A DNA stretch of 64,000 nt from Leptospira fluminis (GCF_004771275.1 NZ_RQEV01000017.1:124001-188000); one strand, 5' to 3'. Shown: positions 52,107-62,377, counted from the first letter of the stretch. A program made the numbers and translations. The notes: a model not told the origin generated them from the sequence alone.

Positions 52107-52584
52107 TTATTTTCAGCCCGATAAAAACAAAGATTTGGTCTTCGAACGAGCGATAGACGTCCCGAGAGAGCTCGTATGGTCCGCTTGGACCGATCCGAAA
52201 CACGTCGTAAAGTGGTTTACCCCTGCCCCTTGGAGAACGGTGGATTGCGAGATCGATTTAACGCCGGGCGGAATTTTCAGAACGGTTATGCGTTCGCCGG
52301 AAGGACAGGATTTCCCGAACATAGGTTGCTATTTGGAAATCGTGAAAAACGAAAGGTTGATTTGGACGGATATGCTTCAGCCGGGATACAGCCCTTCCCC
52401 TAACGGTTTTTTTACGGCCGTTCTCACGCTTGAAAAGCTGCCTCAGGGAACCAAATACAAGGTTCTAGCTCGCCATAAAGACGAGGAAACCCGAAAGAAA
52501 CACGAGGATATGGGCTTTCACGACGGTTGGGGAAAAGCCTTAGACCAGCTTATAGAACTTTGCAAAACGACCCTAAAGGCTTAA
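52093..52584 (+). CDS. SRPBCC/AHSA1-domain protein
   Basis: A 163-residue member of the AHSA1 branch of the START-like superfamily. Motifs: [33 protein letters not shown] and [32 protein letters not shown], and the C-terminal helix [22 protein letters not shown]. These proteins bind hydrophobic ligands in a deep pocket and are widely paired with an ArsR repressor, as here. The ligand is not known. Confidence 0.9.
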   Translation: MTAHDYFQPDKNKDLVFERAIDVPRELVWSAWTDPKHVVKWFTPAPWRTVDCEIDLTPGGIFRTVMRSPEGQDFPNIGCYLEIVKNERLIWTDMLQPGYSPSPNGFFTAVLTLEKLPQGTKYKVLARHKDEETRKKHEDMGFHDGWGKALDQLIELCKTTLKA

Positions 52585-52591
52585 ATCTCCA

Positions 52592-52644
52592 ATCGGAGAA
52601 AAGGTCGTCTAAAATTCGAGGATTTAAGACGACCTTCCTCCGAT
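52592..52644. terminator. Nested stem-loop between convergent genes
   Basis: ATCGGAG (52592-52598) pairs with CTCCGAT (52638-52644), and AAGGTCGTCT (52601-52610) pairs with AGACGACCTT (52627-52636), a long stem between the SRPBCC and czcA-like genes. There is no strong T-run, so it may be a factor-aided terminator. Confidence 0.6.
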
Positions 52645-52693
52645 CCTGTACGGGTTATCCCCGCTGACCGAAGATCCGGCGAGACGGCCGGAA

Positions 52694-55600
52694 TCATTTT
52701 TTGGATTTACTTTTCTTTAATGTCCCGGAAGACCTACGGTTCGTTTGGATGGAGCGGCTCGTTCTAGTATCGACGTTAGATTCGTTATCATCTCCTAACG
52801 CTTCCGGATGAAGGAATAGGGAAACATCCGAAGTGGAAAGAACCTTAGCCTGCTTTTCCTCTCTTCCTCGCATCACCAGAATGTAAAGGCTCGGCATAAC
52901 CGTTAGCACCAAAAATAAAGCCGATGTCAGACCTCCCACCATTACGGTAGCCAAAGGTCTTTGGACGTCGGATCCCACCCCGGTCGCCATAGTTGCCGGA
53001 ATCAGACCCAAGAGAGCCAGAAGCATGGTCATCAAACGAGGACGCAATTGACTGACTGCGGAAGCGGTCGCCGCGTCCATGACGTTCATCTTCGGAACCC
53101 CGGCAACCTGACCGTGTAAATAATGATTCGCTTTAGAAACGAAAAGGATTCCCGCCATCGTCGCTATTCCGAAAAGGGAAATGAATCCCACTCCGGCGGA
53201 AACGTTGAAATAATACCCGCGAATCAAAAGCGCATAGATCCCTCCGATTAGGGAAAGAGGGATACAGGAAAGCGCTACGAATACTGAACGGAGATCCCTA
53301 TAAAGAAGATACAACAGACCGAAAATAATCCCGATCGTTAATGGAATTACGATCGCCAATTGCTTTCCGACCCGGGCCAGGTTCTCGTATTGGCCGCCGT
53401 ACTTCACCTCGTAACCTTCCGGGAATTTCACTTCCTTCTGGACCCTTTTCTGAAGTTCGGCGACGAAACCTCCTTGGTCCCTTCCCCTAACGTTCAGACG
53501 CACCGTAACCGTCCTCTTACCGTCCTGACGGAAGATCATCGTGGGGGAATCCTCTTGTGTTATATCGGACAATTCGGAGAGCGGAATTCTTTCTCCATTG
53601 GGAGAAATGATCGGAATTCGGGCGATCTCCCTGGCCGATTCGCGGTAATCCTTGGCAAAACGGGCAACGATTCCGAATAGGGCACGCTCTTTCGGAGGAC
53701 TATCCATAGGTCCTTCGTACAGATAACTGATGGGTTCCATCCCTACCGCCGCCTCTATCACTTGCTGGATATCGTTCACGTTGATTCCGTATCTGGCCGC
53801 TACATCCCGCTTGAGGCGGATCACAAGCTGAGGAGCAGGTCCTTCCTGTTCGATCCCGTATTCGCTGGCGCCTTTCATTTCGGACACGATCTTAAGGATT
53901 TGGTCCGCCAAATCCCGCATGATTCTCATATCATGTCCGGATACGAAGACGGCCAAATCCGCGATGGTTCCCATGATGGCTTCCGAAAGGTTGTCCATGA
54001 TCGGCTGGGAGAAACTGACTCTGACCCCCGGCAAGCCCTCTTCGAGCTCGTTCCGCATTCGGATCAATAGTTGCTCCTTCGTGATCTTTTCCTTCCACAT
54101 TTTATAGTCTTTTAATCCGACGTAAACTTCCAACCGGTTCGGAGGCAGGGGGTCGGTACCGTCGTCGTTCCTTCCGTATTGGGAAAGAATCGTTTCGACC
54201 ATCTCGTTTTTATAAATGATCTTTCTAACCTTAGGAACGAACTTCTTCGCCTCGGGCAAGGAGATACCTACCGGGAAGTACAACCTTAAAGTGAATCCGC
54301 CCTCGTCGAGAGAAGGCAGGAATTCCGTTCCGAGAGTCATGAAGCCTACGACCAAAAGTCCGCCTACCGTGGTAAATGCGATGGCCACGACCCGTTTGGA
54401 TCTCACGACCAAAAAATGTACGATTTTTTCGTACGTGGTTTCGATCCAATGGTAGATCGGATTGTGCCATTCGATCGGACCGGGATTCTTCGATTCGAAA
54501 TATGTTCTGTAGAAGTACGACATCAGAACCGGAACGATGGTCATTGTGAACAATAGGGCCCCGAAAATCGCGAAAGAGAGCGTAAAGGCCATAGGCTTGA
54601 ACAGCCTTCCTTCTATCCTTTCGAAGGAGAAGATCGGAAGGTAAGCGAGTATGATGATCAAAATGGCAAAGAGAATTTCCGTCGCAACCTCGGAAGCGCA
54701 ATCCATCGTAAATCGGATGATTCCCTTTTGCTTTTCCTGCTCGGTCGCATTCTTGTAGCGGCGCATGATGTTTTCCACCATAACCACGGCGCTATCCACC
54801 ACGATGCCGAAATCCACCGCTCCCAAAGAAAGTAAGCTCGCGGAAATTCCGGATGCGTTCATCATCGTAAAGGAGAACAAAAGTGCGAACGGTATCGTCG
54901 CGACCACCACGAGGGAAGCTCGAATGCTCCCGATAAAGAAAATCACCACTAAACTGACTACGGCGATCCCCTCGAGCAGTGTGGTACCGACGGTTCTAAG
55001 AGTGTATTGGACCAGGTCCCCTCTGTCGTAAGTAGTGCGGAGACGGGTTCCGTGCGGCATGTATTTTTCGTTGATCTCTTGAACCTTAGCCCTGGTTCTT
55101 TCCAAGAAAGCGTTCGGTTCCACCCAACGTCTCATCGCCACGAGTCCCTGAACGGCGGAATCCACGTCGATCAATCCTTCCTGGTCGTTCTGAATCGTAT
55201 AACCTAAAATACCGCTCGGTATGGGCGGAGCTACTTCCACAGTTCCGATGTTTTTGATGAAAACGGGGACCCCGTTCAGATTCTTTACTACGATATCTTC
55301 TATCTGACTGATGTCGCGGATGGCTCCCAAAGATCGGATCGGCAGGGACTGCTCCCCTTGTAATAGGAAGTTTCCCCCGGTGTTCAAGTTGTTATTCTGG
55401 ACCGCTTCGATCACGTCGGAGACGGTCGCCTGGTAACGGATCAGACTTTCCGGATTCATTACGATGTGGAATTGTTTCGGCAATCCTCCGAAGGTCACGA
55501 CGTCTGCGATTCCGGAGATCTGGAGCATCTTAGGCATGACGATCCAGTCCTGAATGCTACGCAACTCCATAGGGGTATGGGTTCCCGTCGTGGATTCGAC

Positions 55601-56029
55601 GACGTAACGGTAAACTTCTCCCACCGGGGAACTCATGGGAGCCAGCGTAGGACTCACTTCTTCCGGAATCGTAGCATCCCGAACTTTTTCCATCAAGCGC
55701 ATCCTGGCGAAGTAATCGTCCGTTCCCTCTTCGAATACGAATTGAAACACGACCAGTCCGTTGATGGTTCTGGACCTACGAACGATTACGTTCGGAGTGG
55801 AGTGCAATACCCTTTCGATCGGCATCGTCACCCTTTCTTCGACTTCCAACGTCGCCTTACCGGGAAACTTGGCGACCAAGCGAACCTGAGTGTCCGCTAT
55901 ATCCGAATAGGCTTCTTTCCTGATATCGATCCAGGACCAGATTCCCACAAGTAAAGCGGCGACTCCCGCCACCAACGCAAGCAGCCTATGAGTAAGAGCC
56001 GCTTCGACAACGCTGTTTATGATCTTCAT
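52694..56029 (-). CDS. HME-RND heavy-metal efflux pump (CzcA-like)
   Basis: A 1111-residue RND pump of the heavy-metal group. It starts [22 protein letters not shown], has two large periplasmic loops and about 12 membrane helices, and carries the HME family motif at TM4 as [18 protein letters not shown]; the usual DG is DS here. Other RND marks are [40 protein letters not shown] and [21 protein letters not shown]. It exports divalent cations by proton antiport. The C-terminus has a basic tail. No adaptor or channel gene is next to it; the CzcB/CzcC-like pair at 16396-19022 is 34 kb away and could serve it. Confidence 0.9.
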   Translation of the reverse strand: MKIINSVVEAALTHRLLALVAGVAALLVGIWSWIDIRKEAYSDIADTQVRLVAKFPGKATLEVEERVTMPIERVLHSTPNVIVRRSRTINGLVVFQFVFEEGTDDYFARMRLMEKVRDATIPEEVSPTLAPMSSPVGEVYRYVVESTTGTHTPMELRSIQDWIVMPKMLQISGIADVVTFGGLPKQFHIVMNPESLIRYQATVSDVIEAVQNNNLNTGGNFLLQGEQSLPIRSLGAIRDISQIEDIVVKNLNGVPVFIKNIGTVEVAPPIPSGILGYTIQNDQEGLIDVDSAVQGLVAMRRWVEPNAFLERTRAKVQEINEKYMPHGTRLRTTYDRGDLVQYTLRTVGTTLLEGIAVVSLVVIFFIGSIRASLVVVATIPFALLFSFTMMNASGISASLLSLGAVDFGIVVDSAVVMVENIMRRYKNATEQEKQKGIIRFTMDCASEVATEILFAILIIILAYLPIFSFERIEGRLFKPMAFTLSFAIFGALLFTMTIVPVLMSYFYRTYFESKNPGPIEWHNPIYHWIETTYEKIVHFLVVRSKRVVAIAFTTVGGLLVVGFMTLGTEFLPSLDEGGFTLRLYFPVGISLPEAKKFVPKVRKIIYKNEMVETILSQYGRNDDGTDPLPPNRLEVYVGLKDYKMWKEKITKEQLLIRMRNELEEGLPGVRVSFSQPIMDNLSEAIMGTIADLAVFVSGHDMRIMRDLADQILKIVSEMKGASEYGIEQEGPAPQLVIRLKRDVAARYGINVNDIQQVIEAAVGMEPISYLYEGPMDSPPKERALFGIVARFAKDYRESAREIARIPIISPNGERIPLSELSDITQEDSPTMIFRQDGKRTVTVRLNVRGRDQGGFVAELQKRVQKEVKFPEGYEVKYGGQYENLARVGKQLAIVIPLTIGIIFGLLYLLYRDLRSVFVALSCIPLSLIGGIYALLIRGYYFNVSAGVGFISLFGIATMAGILFVSKANHYLHGQVAGVPKMNVMDAATASAVSQLRPRLMTMLLALLGLIPATMATGVGSDVQRPLATVMVGGLTSALFLVLTVMPSLYILVMRGREEKQAKVLSTSDVSLFLHPEALGDDNESNVDTRTSRSIQTNRRSSGTLKKSKSKK

Positions 56030-56192
56030 CTCGAATTACCAAACTATAAAAGGAACTTTCGATCCATTATAAAAATTAAAAATATAGCTCCAAGCGCCCG
56101 ATCGAAAAACCTAGGATCCGGCCCTTTCGCTGGAAGGAAAACGATCCTTTATCGATGATAAGAATGCACCCTTCCCCTTTGTATCAAAGAGA

Positions 56193-56564
56193 TTAAATCG
56201 CAACCGGAGGGGGGATGTTCAGAAGAAGAGAGGAAATAAGACGGGTATACGAATAAGAGCTGAAGAGAACGGGACAAAAATGACGAAGGGTTTCGAGAGA
56301 ATCCGATCCGACCAGGACCTCGCAGAAATAGTCCATAAAATCGAATCTATTTCTGAAAGAAAAGGCAAAATGACGGGAATGTTCTCCCGATATCGACTCT
56401 ACGGAATGGCTCTTGGCGACCTCAGAATTCGCGGCAAAAGGCGGTTCCCCCTGGTCCAATCCGATCAGGGTCAAATCCGCGACTCCGTCCTGCTTCGTCG
56501 GACACAGGGTAATCGTCGCGAGTAGAACGATTATCACCCTCTGTAAAAAGATTCTTTGCACCAT
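56193..56564 (-). CDS. Small exported protein upstream of the CzcA-like pump
   Basis: A 123-residue frame on the same strand, 163 bases before the pump. It starts with a signal-like segment (IFLQRVIIVLLATITLCPTKQ), contains HSVESISGEHSRHFAFSF, and ends PVLFSSYSYTRLISSLLLNIPPPVAI. Small exported His-containing proteins with such a proline-rich end accompany czc operons in other bacteria (CzcI-like), but the resemblance is weak. There is no good Shine-Dalgarno. Could be a spurious frame. Confidence 0.45.
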   Translation of the reverse strand: MVQRIFLQRVIIVLLATITLCPTKQDGVADLTLIGLDQGEPPFAANSEVAKSHSVESISGEHSRHFAFSFRNRFDFMDYFCEVLVGSDSLETLRHFCPVLFSSYSYTRLISSLLLNIPPPVAI

Positions 56565-56995
56565 TTTCTACATTTTGAACAGGTCAAATCCGTGCAAGCC
56601 TTTTTCGGACCGTATGAGCCGGTGGAAGTGAAGGAAGGCGCAAGGTTCGCACCTAACATCCTCTAAGGGACGGAGATTTTTCCCCATCGATCCCGGCTTA
56701 CGAGACACCTCTCAAGGAATACTCCGAAATCTTCCTTAGCCTTTTTTCGACCGGAGGCGAATAACGTTAACCTTTGGTCCGGTGAATTCTATACCTTCGG
56801 ATATATAAAGTAATTAGAAGAAGGTCGAACATGCTCTCGTTGATAAACGAAGGTCTACAAAAATATCCGATCTCAACCGGAGTCTAAATTAGATTGCATA
56901 CAATAATTTTAAATTTTTGGAAAGTATAAGAGAACAAAAGTCTAAGCTGTAGAGGTTGATGGTTCCACCGATAAAAAGAAACCGAGGAGGACCAA
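56565..56995. other. Intergenic region upstream of SGNH lipoprotein
   Basis: About 430 bases, increasingly AT-rich toward the right. It contains a tiny open frame (56831-56887, 18 residues, MLSLINEGLQKYPISTGV, with AAGG upstream) that I cannot call a gene. No dyad or promoter is clear enough to name. Confidence 0.5.
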
Positions 56996-57796
56996 ATGTC
57001 AAACCTACGACCGCTTGAAAAATATACGCTCTTGTTCCTGGTTTTTATCGGAGTATTTGCCTGCCAGAACATCACACTCCAAACTCCGATAGATAGATCG
57101 AGTTCCTCCGACACAGTCGACAACCCGATTCGAAATGCCGCCATCATGTATCTGATCGCCGATCAGATAGCGTTAACCCCGGACGAGTGCACGAAGACCT
57201 ACATTACTACGAATCTAGTTTGGCCGCTTCCTGCAAATTACGGAAGAATTTCTTCTGAGACGCGTAATTTCCAGACCATCATAGGAATCGACTCTACGAT
57301 CGACATAGCAAGCCAATATCCTAATTTTCTAAATCCCGAAACCACGTTCTCCGTAGCGGTGGGAGGCAATACCGCATGCGACGCGATCACTCAGTTCAAC
57401 TCGATTAAGACTCCGAACCCGCAAAACTTCGTCATTTCGAGCGCGGACGGAAACGGACTTTTGCACGGAATCCGTGCGGACGACAGCGTCAAAACGACGA
57501 TCAGGCTCGTGTCGAAAATTCGCAGCCGGTGGCCGAACGTAAAGGTTGCAGTCGTAGGCGTACACCCTACAAGATTACAGGGAATTAATTCCGTTAAGGA
57601 TTATACGAACTCGCAAATAGCGACCTATCTTAAATCATTAACACACACTTGCTATTATGATCCGATGCCCTTATTCGGTGTGGGACCGGGAGAATCCGCT
57701 CCGGCGTCGTTAATGTTGGATTCCATACATTACAACGGGAACATCTCTTTTCAGATTAAGGAAAAGCTGAGGGAAAACTGCGAGATTTCCATTTAA
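56996..57796 (+). CDS. SGNH/GDSL-like hydrolase lipoprotein
   Basis: A 266-residue protein with an excellent GAGGAGGA ribosome-binding site. The signal peptide YTLLFLVFIGVFACQ ends at a spirochaete lipobox (cysteine about residue 22). The mature part shows SGNH blocks: IIGIDSTIDIAS (nucleophile Ser), VAVGGNTACDAI (Gly block), and LDSIHYNGNISFQ (Asp-x-x-His) near the C-terminus. It probably hydrolyses an ester outside the cytoplasm. It is less close to canonical GDSL at block I (GIDST), so the call is moderate. Flanked by intergenic regions on both sides. Confidence 0.7.
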   Translation: MSNLRPLEKYTLLFLVFIGVFACQNITLQTPIDRSSSSDTVDNPIRNAAIMYLIADQIALTPDECTKTYITTNLVWPLPANYGRISSETRNFQTIIGIDSTIDIASQYPNFLNPETTFSVAVGGNTACDAITQFNSIKTPNPQNFVISSADGNGLLHGIRADDSVKTTIRLVSKIRSRWPNVKVAVVGVHPTRLQGINSVKDYTNSQIATYLKSLTHTCYYDPMPLFGVGPGESAPASLMLDSIHYNGNISFQIKEKLRENCEISI

Positions 57797-57870
57797 GACG
57801 GAAACGTTCTCCTCCCGTTCGGAAAAATCCTACGATACGGAAGTAAAATATTCGAAAAAAGGAAAGTAGA

Positions 57871-57897
57871 TATATGCCGCGCGGAAAGCGGCATATA
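57871..57897. terminator. Strong hairpin after the SGNH gene
   Basis: TATATGCCGC (57871-57880) pairs perfectly with GCGGCATATA (57888-57897) around GCGGAAA. On the minus strand it is followed by a T-rich stretch and lies just after the phasin-like gene; on the plus strand there is no T-run. Likely terminator for both. Confidence 0.65.
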
Positions 57898-57925
57898 CGC
57901 GTTGGTTATCTTCGAAGACTTATGT

Positions 57926-58243
57926 CTACGGTTTCTTCTTTTCCATCTTTTGTTGAGGAATGGCTCCTTCCTTCGAGCTGATCCTTTGAAAAGATTCGGA
58001 AAATTTGGAACGGATATCCGTCCAATTTTTTTCGATAGTCGTATTCGTTTGGACGACGCTATCGACGATTTTCGTAGCTAAATCCCGGAGCCGGACGGAA
58101 GATTCGCTGCTGTCTGAAGCACCTTTTGCGACCAACTCCTCGAATTTCTTGGTCATAGACGCTTTCGTCTTGTCCACCTCCGCTTGTCCTGTCCGAACGA
58201 TTCCGATTCCCGCATTTACGAGTGTCATCATTTCAAGAGCCAT
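57926..58243 (-). CDS. Phasin-like small helical protein
   Basis: A 105-residue helical protein with GGAGGAT five bases before the ATG. The sequence MTLVNAGIGIVRTGQAEVDKTKASMTKKFEELVAKG and VRLRDLATKIVDSVVQTNTTIEKNWTDIRSKFSESF is the pattern of phasin-related proteins, which coat polyhydroxyalkanoate granules or act as coiled-coil scaffolds. Such small genes are common in Leptospira. No polyhydroxyalkanoate synthase is in the window. The family call is by resemblance of helices and is moderate. Confidence 0.65.
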   Translation of the reverse strand: MALEMMTLVNAGIGIVRTGQAEVDKTKASMTKKFEELVAKGASDSSESSVRLRDLATKIVDSVVQTNTTIEKNWTDIRSKFSESFQRISSKEGAIPQQKMEKKKP

Positions 58244-58723
58244 TTCGATCCTCCGAATTTAAGATTCTGAGTTTATAATCCGTTTAGATAGAGTGGTCAA
58301 TAAAATTTGAAGGCCGAACGAAAAATCGGGAATGAATTCAATTCATTTAACAAATCAAAGACAGAATGAGTGTAACAAAAACGACTACAAAGTATCCGAA
58401 TGATTCCTTTCAGATTCGATGATTTATCGATAAACTTTATATCTGAAACGAAGATATAACGGAAAAGTAAGGAAAATGTACGCATTTCGCGCGTTAGATG
58501 GTACGGGAATGATAAGAACGAATTCCGGGGAAACCGATAAACATCACGCAAGCCCCCGAGCATGAGAATTACCGGATCAATCCGTTCTCGACGGATTTCT
58601 CTAGAGCGGACGAGTTAGAATAAAAATGAATTCACCCTAATCGGACGGAGATTCTCTAAAATTCGCTCCGTTTCCGACCGCTCTTGAAAAAAAGTCCGAA
58701 CAGAACTGTTGAATCATTATTGT
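58244..58723. other. Intergenic region, AT-rich
   Basis: About 480 bases holding the phasin-like gene promoter. One frame on the minus strand (58297-58563) is open but lacks coding character or a ribosome-binding site and is not called. No repeat or dyad of note was seen. Confidence 0.5.
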
Positions 58724-58849
58724 ATGGATGAGTTTCTATTTCAAGTTTTCGGCTTCCTAGTCGGCATCTTAGCCTTCTTCGGAATGCATTACGGATTTGT
58801 GGCGGCCGAAAAACGTAAGCTCCAAAAAAGGGATATCGATCGGAAATAA
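58724..58849 (+). CDS. 41-residue single-span membrane protein
   Basis: An ATG at 58724 opens MDEFLFQVFGFLVGILAFFG, then MHYGFVAAEKRKLQKRDIDRK and TAA. One hydrophobic helix of about 20 residues is followed by a strongly basic tail, so the C-terminus should face the cytoplasm by the positive-inside rule. There is no clear Shine-Dalgarno. TTGAAA at 58684 might be a -35 element. Similar CcoQ-like or toxin-like small proteins exist, but there is no partner gene to support either. Confidence 0.5.
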   Translation: MDEFLFQVFGFLVGILAFFGMHYGFVAAEKRKLQKRDIDRK

Positions 58850-58895
58850 GGCGGCGGACTCGATCAGGATTCGGAAGTTCGCCGGAGAATTTTTC

Positions 58896-59969
58896 CTAAT
58901 TCGACGAAACTTTCGAACCTACTCCTTTGGCCCTTTGATCGGTCCAACTAGTATAATGATCGACGAACGTTTCCTCAGCCGGTCTGTAATTGACCCCCAA
59001 CTCGTCGATACTTCGCTTATTGTCCGTTAAAAACCGTATTCCAAAATGTTTTTTCATAAAATCCCGATTCAATCCGAAAAACGGGCCTACCAACATGGCC
59101 GCCCAATTCGGCACTTGAAACTTCGGCAGCAAATACGGGCGTCGATGGACGTTTCGAATCGCGTTTGCCATTTCCAGGAGGGAAGACATCTCTTTATGGG
59201 CCAATATAAAACGCCCTTTCGCGTTCGTATTTTCGCCCGCTCTAATATGCGCGATAGCAAGGTCGCGAACGTCTACTATAGTAAAACTTAGATTTGCGGC
59301 ACCGTAAAAGAAATATCCTTTCAGCAGTTCTTCCATAAGAGAAAGACTACCGGACTCGGACGAGGAAGTAAGCGAGGGTCCCAAGACCAAACCCGGGCAG
59401 ATCACGACCATGCTCCAGCGTTTCTGTTCCTCGAACATATTCCATGCGAGCTTCTCCGCCATAACCTTCGAATAATGATACGGCTGGTTCTCAAGATTGC
59501 TTGAGGTATTGAAATATTCCTCCGATAAAATCCGATCTTTCATATCGAATACGTCGATATAATCTCCGAATATTGCGCCGACCGTGGAAGTAAGAACGAC
59601 TCTGGATACGGAAGGAGTATTGTTAACGGAATCCAATACGTTCTTCGTTCCCATCAAGGCAGGGACGAGCATTTGGTTCTGCCCGTCGACGATCTTCTCC
59701 GGAAGCAAAAAAGGAGAAGCGACATGATACACGATTTCGCAATCCTTCATCGCGGAGCCGAAGGATTCCAATTTCAGCAGATCGGCTTCGAAGATTTTCA
59801 AGCGGTCCGGAAATTTTTTCTGCAATTCCATTAACGGCTGCGTTTTTGCGAAATTCCCGATATTTCTAACGGTCGTATGAACGATATCGTTTCCTTCCGT
59901 TAACAACTCGTGAACCAGTCGGCTCCCGATATATCCGCTACCGCCGGTTACCAAAACTTTTTTAGGCAT
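58896..59969 (-). CDS. NAD-dependent epimerase/dehydratase-family reductase (DFR-like extended SDR)
   Basis: A 357-residue extended SDR. NAD(P)-binding KKVLVTGGSGYIGSRLVHELL, FEADLLK, YHVASPF, VVLTSTVGAIFGDY and the catalytic PYHYSKVMAEKLAW (YxxxK); CPGLVLGPSL follows. The pattern resembles dihydroflavonol-4-reductase/cinnamoyl-CoA-reductase-like proteins, which reduce ketones or aldehydes. AGAGG is 9 bases before the ATG. It stands alone and its substrate is unknown. Confidence 0.88.
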   Translation of the reverse strand: MPKKVLVTGGSGYIGSRLVHELLTEGNDIVHTTVRNIGNFAKTQPLMELQKKFPDRLKIFEADLLKLESFGSAMKDCEIVYHVASPFLLPEKIVDGQNQMLVPALMGTKNVLDSVNNTPSVSRVVLTSTVGAIFGDYIDVFDMKDRILSEEYFNTSSNLENQPYHYSKVMAEKLAWNMFEEQKRWSMVVICPGLVLGPSLTSSSESGSLSLMEELLKGYFFYGAANLSFTIVDVRDLAIAHIRAGENTNAKGRFILAHKEMSSLLEMANAIRNVHRRPYLLPKFQVPNWAAMLVGPFFGLNRDFMKKHFGIRFLTDNKRSIDELGVNYRPAEETFVDHYTSWTDQRAKGVGSKVSSN

Positions 59970-60093
59970 CTCCGAAGACCTCTTATAATAAGCGAAGGAC
60001 GACTTAGATTCGCGTCCCGATTCTATGCGATTTTAAATTAGAGAAAAAGATAATCCAAATAGTGAGCATTCGCTCGCTTTTGTAAAGTAAAAA

Positions 60094-60270
60094 TTGAATC
60101 AATGTTATGGCCGCGCCCTACGGGACGGGCTGCTTCGGGTTCGCGGAGAGCCGCTCATCCAACACGCAGGTCGGATCGTCTTCATAATTCATTTAACAAT
60201 CCCGCGTGTTGGACAAGCCCTGCGCATCCCTCGCGGGCACTTCGAGAAATCAGGTCAGTGCGCGATTCGT
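60094..60270. repeat. GC-rich non-coding block with long inverted repeat
   Basis: About 180 bases that are clearly richer in G+C than the AT-rich flanks. Within it CCAACACGC (60159-60167) is the exact inverse of GCGTGTTGG (60204-60212), around a 36-base loop. Both strands have open frames of 60-70 codons, but none looks coding. It resembles the intergenic repetitive elements seen scattered in Leptospira, which I cannot verify here. Confidence 0.5.
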
Positions 60271-60632
60271 TATTTCATACTGTGAAGCGCGATACGGTTT
60301 CCTTCGGAATCTAGGATAATCGCCATAAAGCCGTTAGGTCCGATCGAGGTCTTTTCCTGAAGAACGCTTCCGCCGGCATCTTTGACTCGATTCAAGGGCT
60401 TGGACAAATCTTCGCCTCCGTTTAGATACAAAAGCGAGCCTTTATCGACTACCTTATCTCCGTCTTCGACGAGACCTCCGGAAACGCTACCATCCGAATA
60501 CGGAAATACCGCGTATTTCTTAGGTGCCCCTTCCATCATCGTTAATTCGATTTCGAATACTTTCGAATAAAACTCGATCGCTCTTTCCATGTTTTTAACC
60601 GGGATATCAAACCAAACCGCAAAGTTCGCCAT
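60270..60632 (-). CDS. VOC-family (glyoxalase/bleomycin-resistance-like) protein
   Basis: A 120-residue VOC protein with GGAGGATTT directly before the ATG. It shows MANFAVWFDIPVKNMERAIEFYSKVFEIEL, SVSGGLVEDGDKV, SLLYLNGGEDLSKPLNRVKDAGGSVLQEKTSIGPNGFMAIILDSEGNRIALHS, i.e. the two half-modules. The function within this large group is not predictable; many members act on small electrophiles or antibiotics. The 3' end touches the GC-rich block. Confidence 0.88.
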   Translation of the reverse strand: MANFAVWFDIPVKNMERAIEFYSKVFEIELTMMEGAPKKYAVFPYSDGSVSGGLVEDGDKVVDKGSLLYLNGGEDLSKPLNRVKDAGGSVLQEKTSIGPNGFMAIILDSEGNRIALHSMK

Positions 60633-60976
60633 AAATCCTCCTAATACAATTAGCGAATATCTAAGATAGAAAAGAAATCTTACAAGCCCGATTCCCTATC
60701 GTTTAAAAATTCCGGAGAAACACGAATACTTGATCATGTCCTAAAATTCTTTCGAAATTAGAATTTCAAGAAACTCTCAAAACCAATACTTAAATCGAAT
60801 TTTCAAAAACGCCTTCACCAACATCTATCGATGCTCCAAAGTTTCCGGCATTCCGCTGAATTCATATTCTTGAATGTTAAAATTATTTATCAAATTATAG
60901 TAAAAAATAATTTGACTATATTAAAATATTCCATCTCTTTTATGTGAAAATATATTATTTCCTATAGGAGAACTAT
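60633..60976. other. AT-rich intergenic region
   Basis: About 345 bases between the divergent VOC and small lipoprotein genes. The last 100 bases are very AT-rich and contain TTGACT (60912-60917), a possible -35 box for the lipoprotein, without a well-placed -10 box. No gene was seen. Confidence 0.5.
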
Positions 60977-61384
60977 GTGAGAAAAATCACACTAATCTTA
61001 TTCCTGGCGATTTCCGCCTGCATTTTCAACTGCAAAGAGGAAAAAACCAAAGTCGACGAATCCCAAACCCTTCTAAACGGAAATTGGGTCTTGGATTTCG
61101 GTTGCCAACAGGATCCGAGTCCGAACCCGATCGGATGGTTGATTATACACAATAATTCCGTAATTTCCTGCCTCAAGGAATCGCAATCGGTTACGAAAGG
61201 ATTGATCGTAAAAACGAAAAACCAGGGTATTTATCAATTCGACTGGCAAAAAGGAGGCTCTTCCACTGCCGAATATCCCGTCACTCAATGGCAACTTTTG
61301 GGTCTGACTTCGCAAGGAAGCAGCAGCTGTTATTCGAGAGTCAGAAATCCGGCAAACAATCCGCCTCCATTCTGCAATATGTGA
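60977..61384 (+). CDS. Small hypothetical lipoprotein
   Basis: A 135-residue protein from GTG 60977 with GGAG 6 bases upstream (the overlapping ATG at 60975 is followed at once by TGA). The signal ITLILFLAISACIFNC ends in lipobox IFNC (cysteine about residue 19). The mature part (LLNGNWVLDFGCQQDPSPNPIGWLIIHNNSVISC) looks like a small lipocalin or META-like beta domain with four further cysteines, ending CYSRVRNPANNPPPFCNM. Not matched to a named family. Confidence 0.7.
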   Translation: MRKITLILFLAISACIFNCKEEKTKVDESQTLLNGNWVLDFGCQQDPSPNPIGWLIIHNNSVISCLKESQSVTKGLIVKTKNQGIYQFDWQKGGSSTAEYPVTQWQLLGLTSQGSSSCYSRVRNPANNPPPFCNM

Positions 61385-61465
61385 GAATTTTCCACTCGAT
61401 ACAAAGATGAATGTCCGGAAGGCGGAAATCGTTTTCCTTTCGGACGTTGATATATTATGGAAACG

Positions 61466-62377
61466 TTACGAATTCTCGTAACTCATTTTGACGAAGCCCA
61501 GTTTCGAGTTCACGATATAGATTCCGAAGATGACCAAAAATGCCCCGCATAGATCGAATACGTTCGGAGTTTCGCCTAGTATCCAAGAGGTCAACATGGC
61601 GATGACAGGAATCAGGTTCCCGAAAATGACCGCCTTGTCCGGACCCACAGCTTGGATCCCGTAATTCCAACAAAGATATCCTACGAAAGTACTCAACGCC
61701 GCCATGTATAAGATGGCGGACCAAGCGGAACCGGGAGCCTTTTTCCATTCCACGTTCCAATCCCCGTTGATCAGAGTTAAGACCAGCAATGCGATCGTCC
61801 CGAATAAGGCCGTAAATGCGGTCGTTTGAATCGTGGAAACGCCCGGAATAAATTTCTTCATTCCTACCGAATAAAAACTCCAACAAGTAGCCGCGGTAAG
61901 AATAAATAAAATTCCTTCTCCATGAAAAGCTTGGATAAAGGCGCTTATGCTTCCGTCGGAAATGACCAGCATGACTCCGATAAAGGAAATTAGGGTCCCC
62001 AGATAGTGCTGGAACTTGATCTTTGTTTTCAAAAGAAAGTAAGAGAGAAAAATTGCGATCGCGGGCGCGACCGCGACTACGATCGCCGCATTCATGGGAG
62101 AGGCCTTCTTCATTCCTATAAAGAAAAAGAAATTGAATCCGAAAACCCCTATGATTCCGAGAGCGACGAACACGATCAGGGTCCGTCGATCCACCTTCAA
62201 TAGTTTTCTATTGGTGAGAAAGACGAATGAAAACAAAAAGCATGTAGCCAAGACGAAACGAAGCGCTCCCGCCAAGCTGGGTGAAAAAAAGGAAAGCGCT
62301 TCCTTCGCGACATGGAATGTCGTACCCGTGATCAGAGAGAAAAATACCAGAAAAACGTAAGGTTTGATGGATTGCAT
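61466..62377 (-). CDS. EamA/DMT-family transporter
   Basis: A 303-residue protein with ten hydrophobic helices in two EamA repeats. Repeat 1 begins PYVFLVFFSLITGTTFHVAKEALSFFSPSLAGALRFVLATCFLF; repeat 2 begins GILFILTAATCWSFYSVGMKKF, with SAILYMAALSTFVGYLCWNYGIQAVGPDKAVIFGNLIPVIAMLTSWILGETPNVFDLCGAFLVIFGIYIV at the end, the typical last hairpin. DMT proteins export amino acids, nucleosides or drugs; the substrate is unknown. It is divergent from the monooxygenase gene. Confidence 0.9.
   Translation of the reverse strand: MQSIKPYVFLVFFSLITGTTFHVAKEALSFFSPSLAGALRFVLATCFLFSFVFLTNRKLLKVDRRTLIVFVALGIIGVFGFNFFFFIGMKKASPMNAAIVVAVAPAIAIFLSYFLLKTKIKFQHYLGTLISFIGVMLVISDGSISAFIQAFHGEGILFILTAATCWSFYSVGMKKFIPGVSTIQTTAFTALFGTIALLVLTLINGDWNVEWKKAPGSAWSAILYMAALSTFVGYLCWNYGIQAVGPDKAVIFGNLIPVIAMLTSWILGETPNVFDLCGAFLVIFGIYIVNSKLGFVKMSYENS

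Noticed and set aside
53360..54701. Several open frames on both strands inside the CzcA-like gene
   Set aside because: They are antisense or out-of-frame shadows of a continuous 1111-codon RND gene with full motifs.
58297..58563. 88-residue frame on the minus strand
   Set aside because: No ribosome-binding site, no recognisable domain or signal, and composition like random AT-rich DNA.
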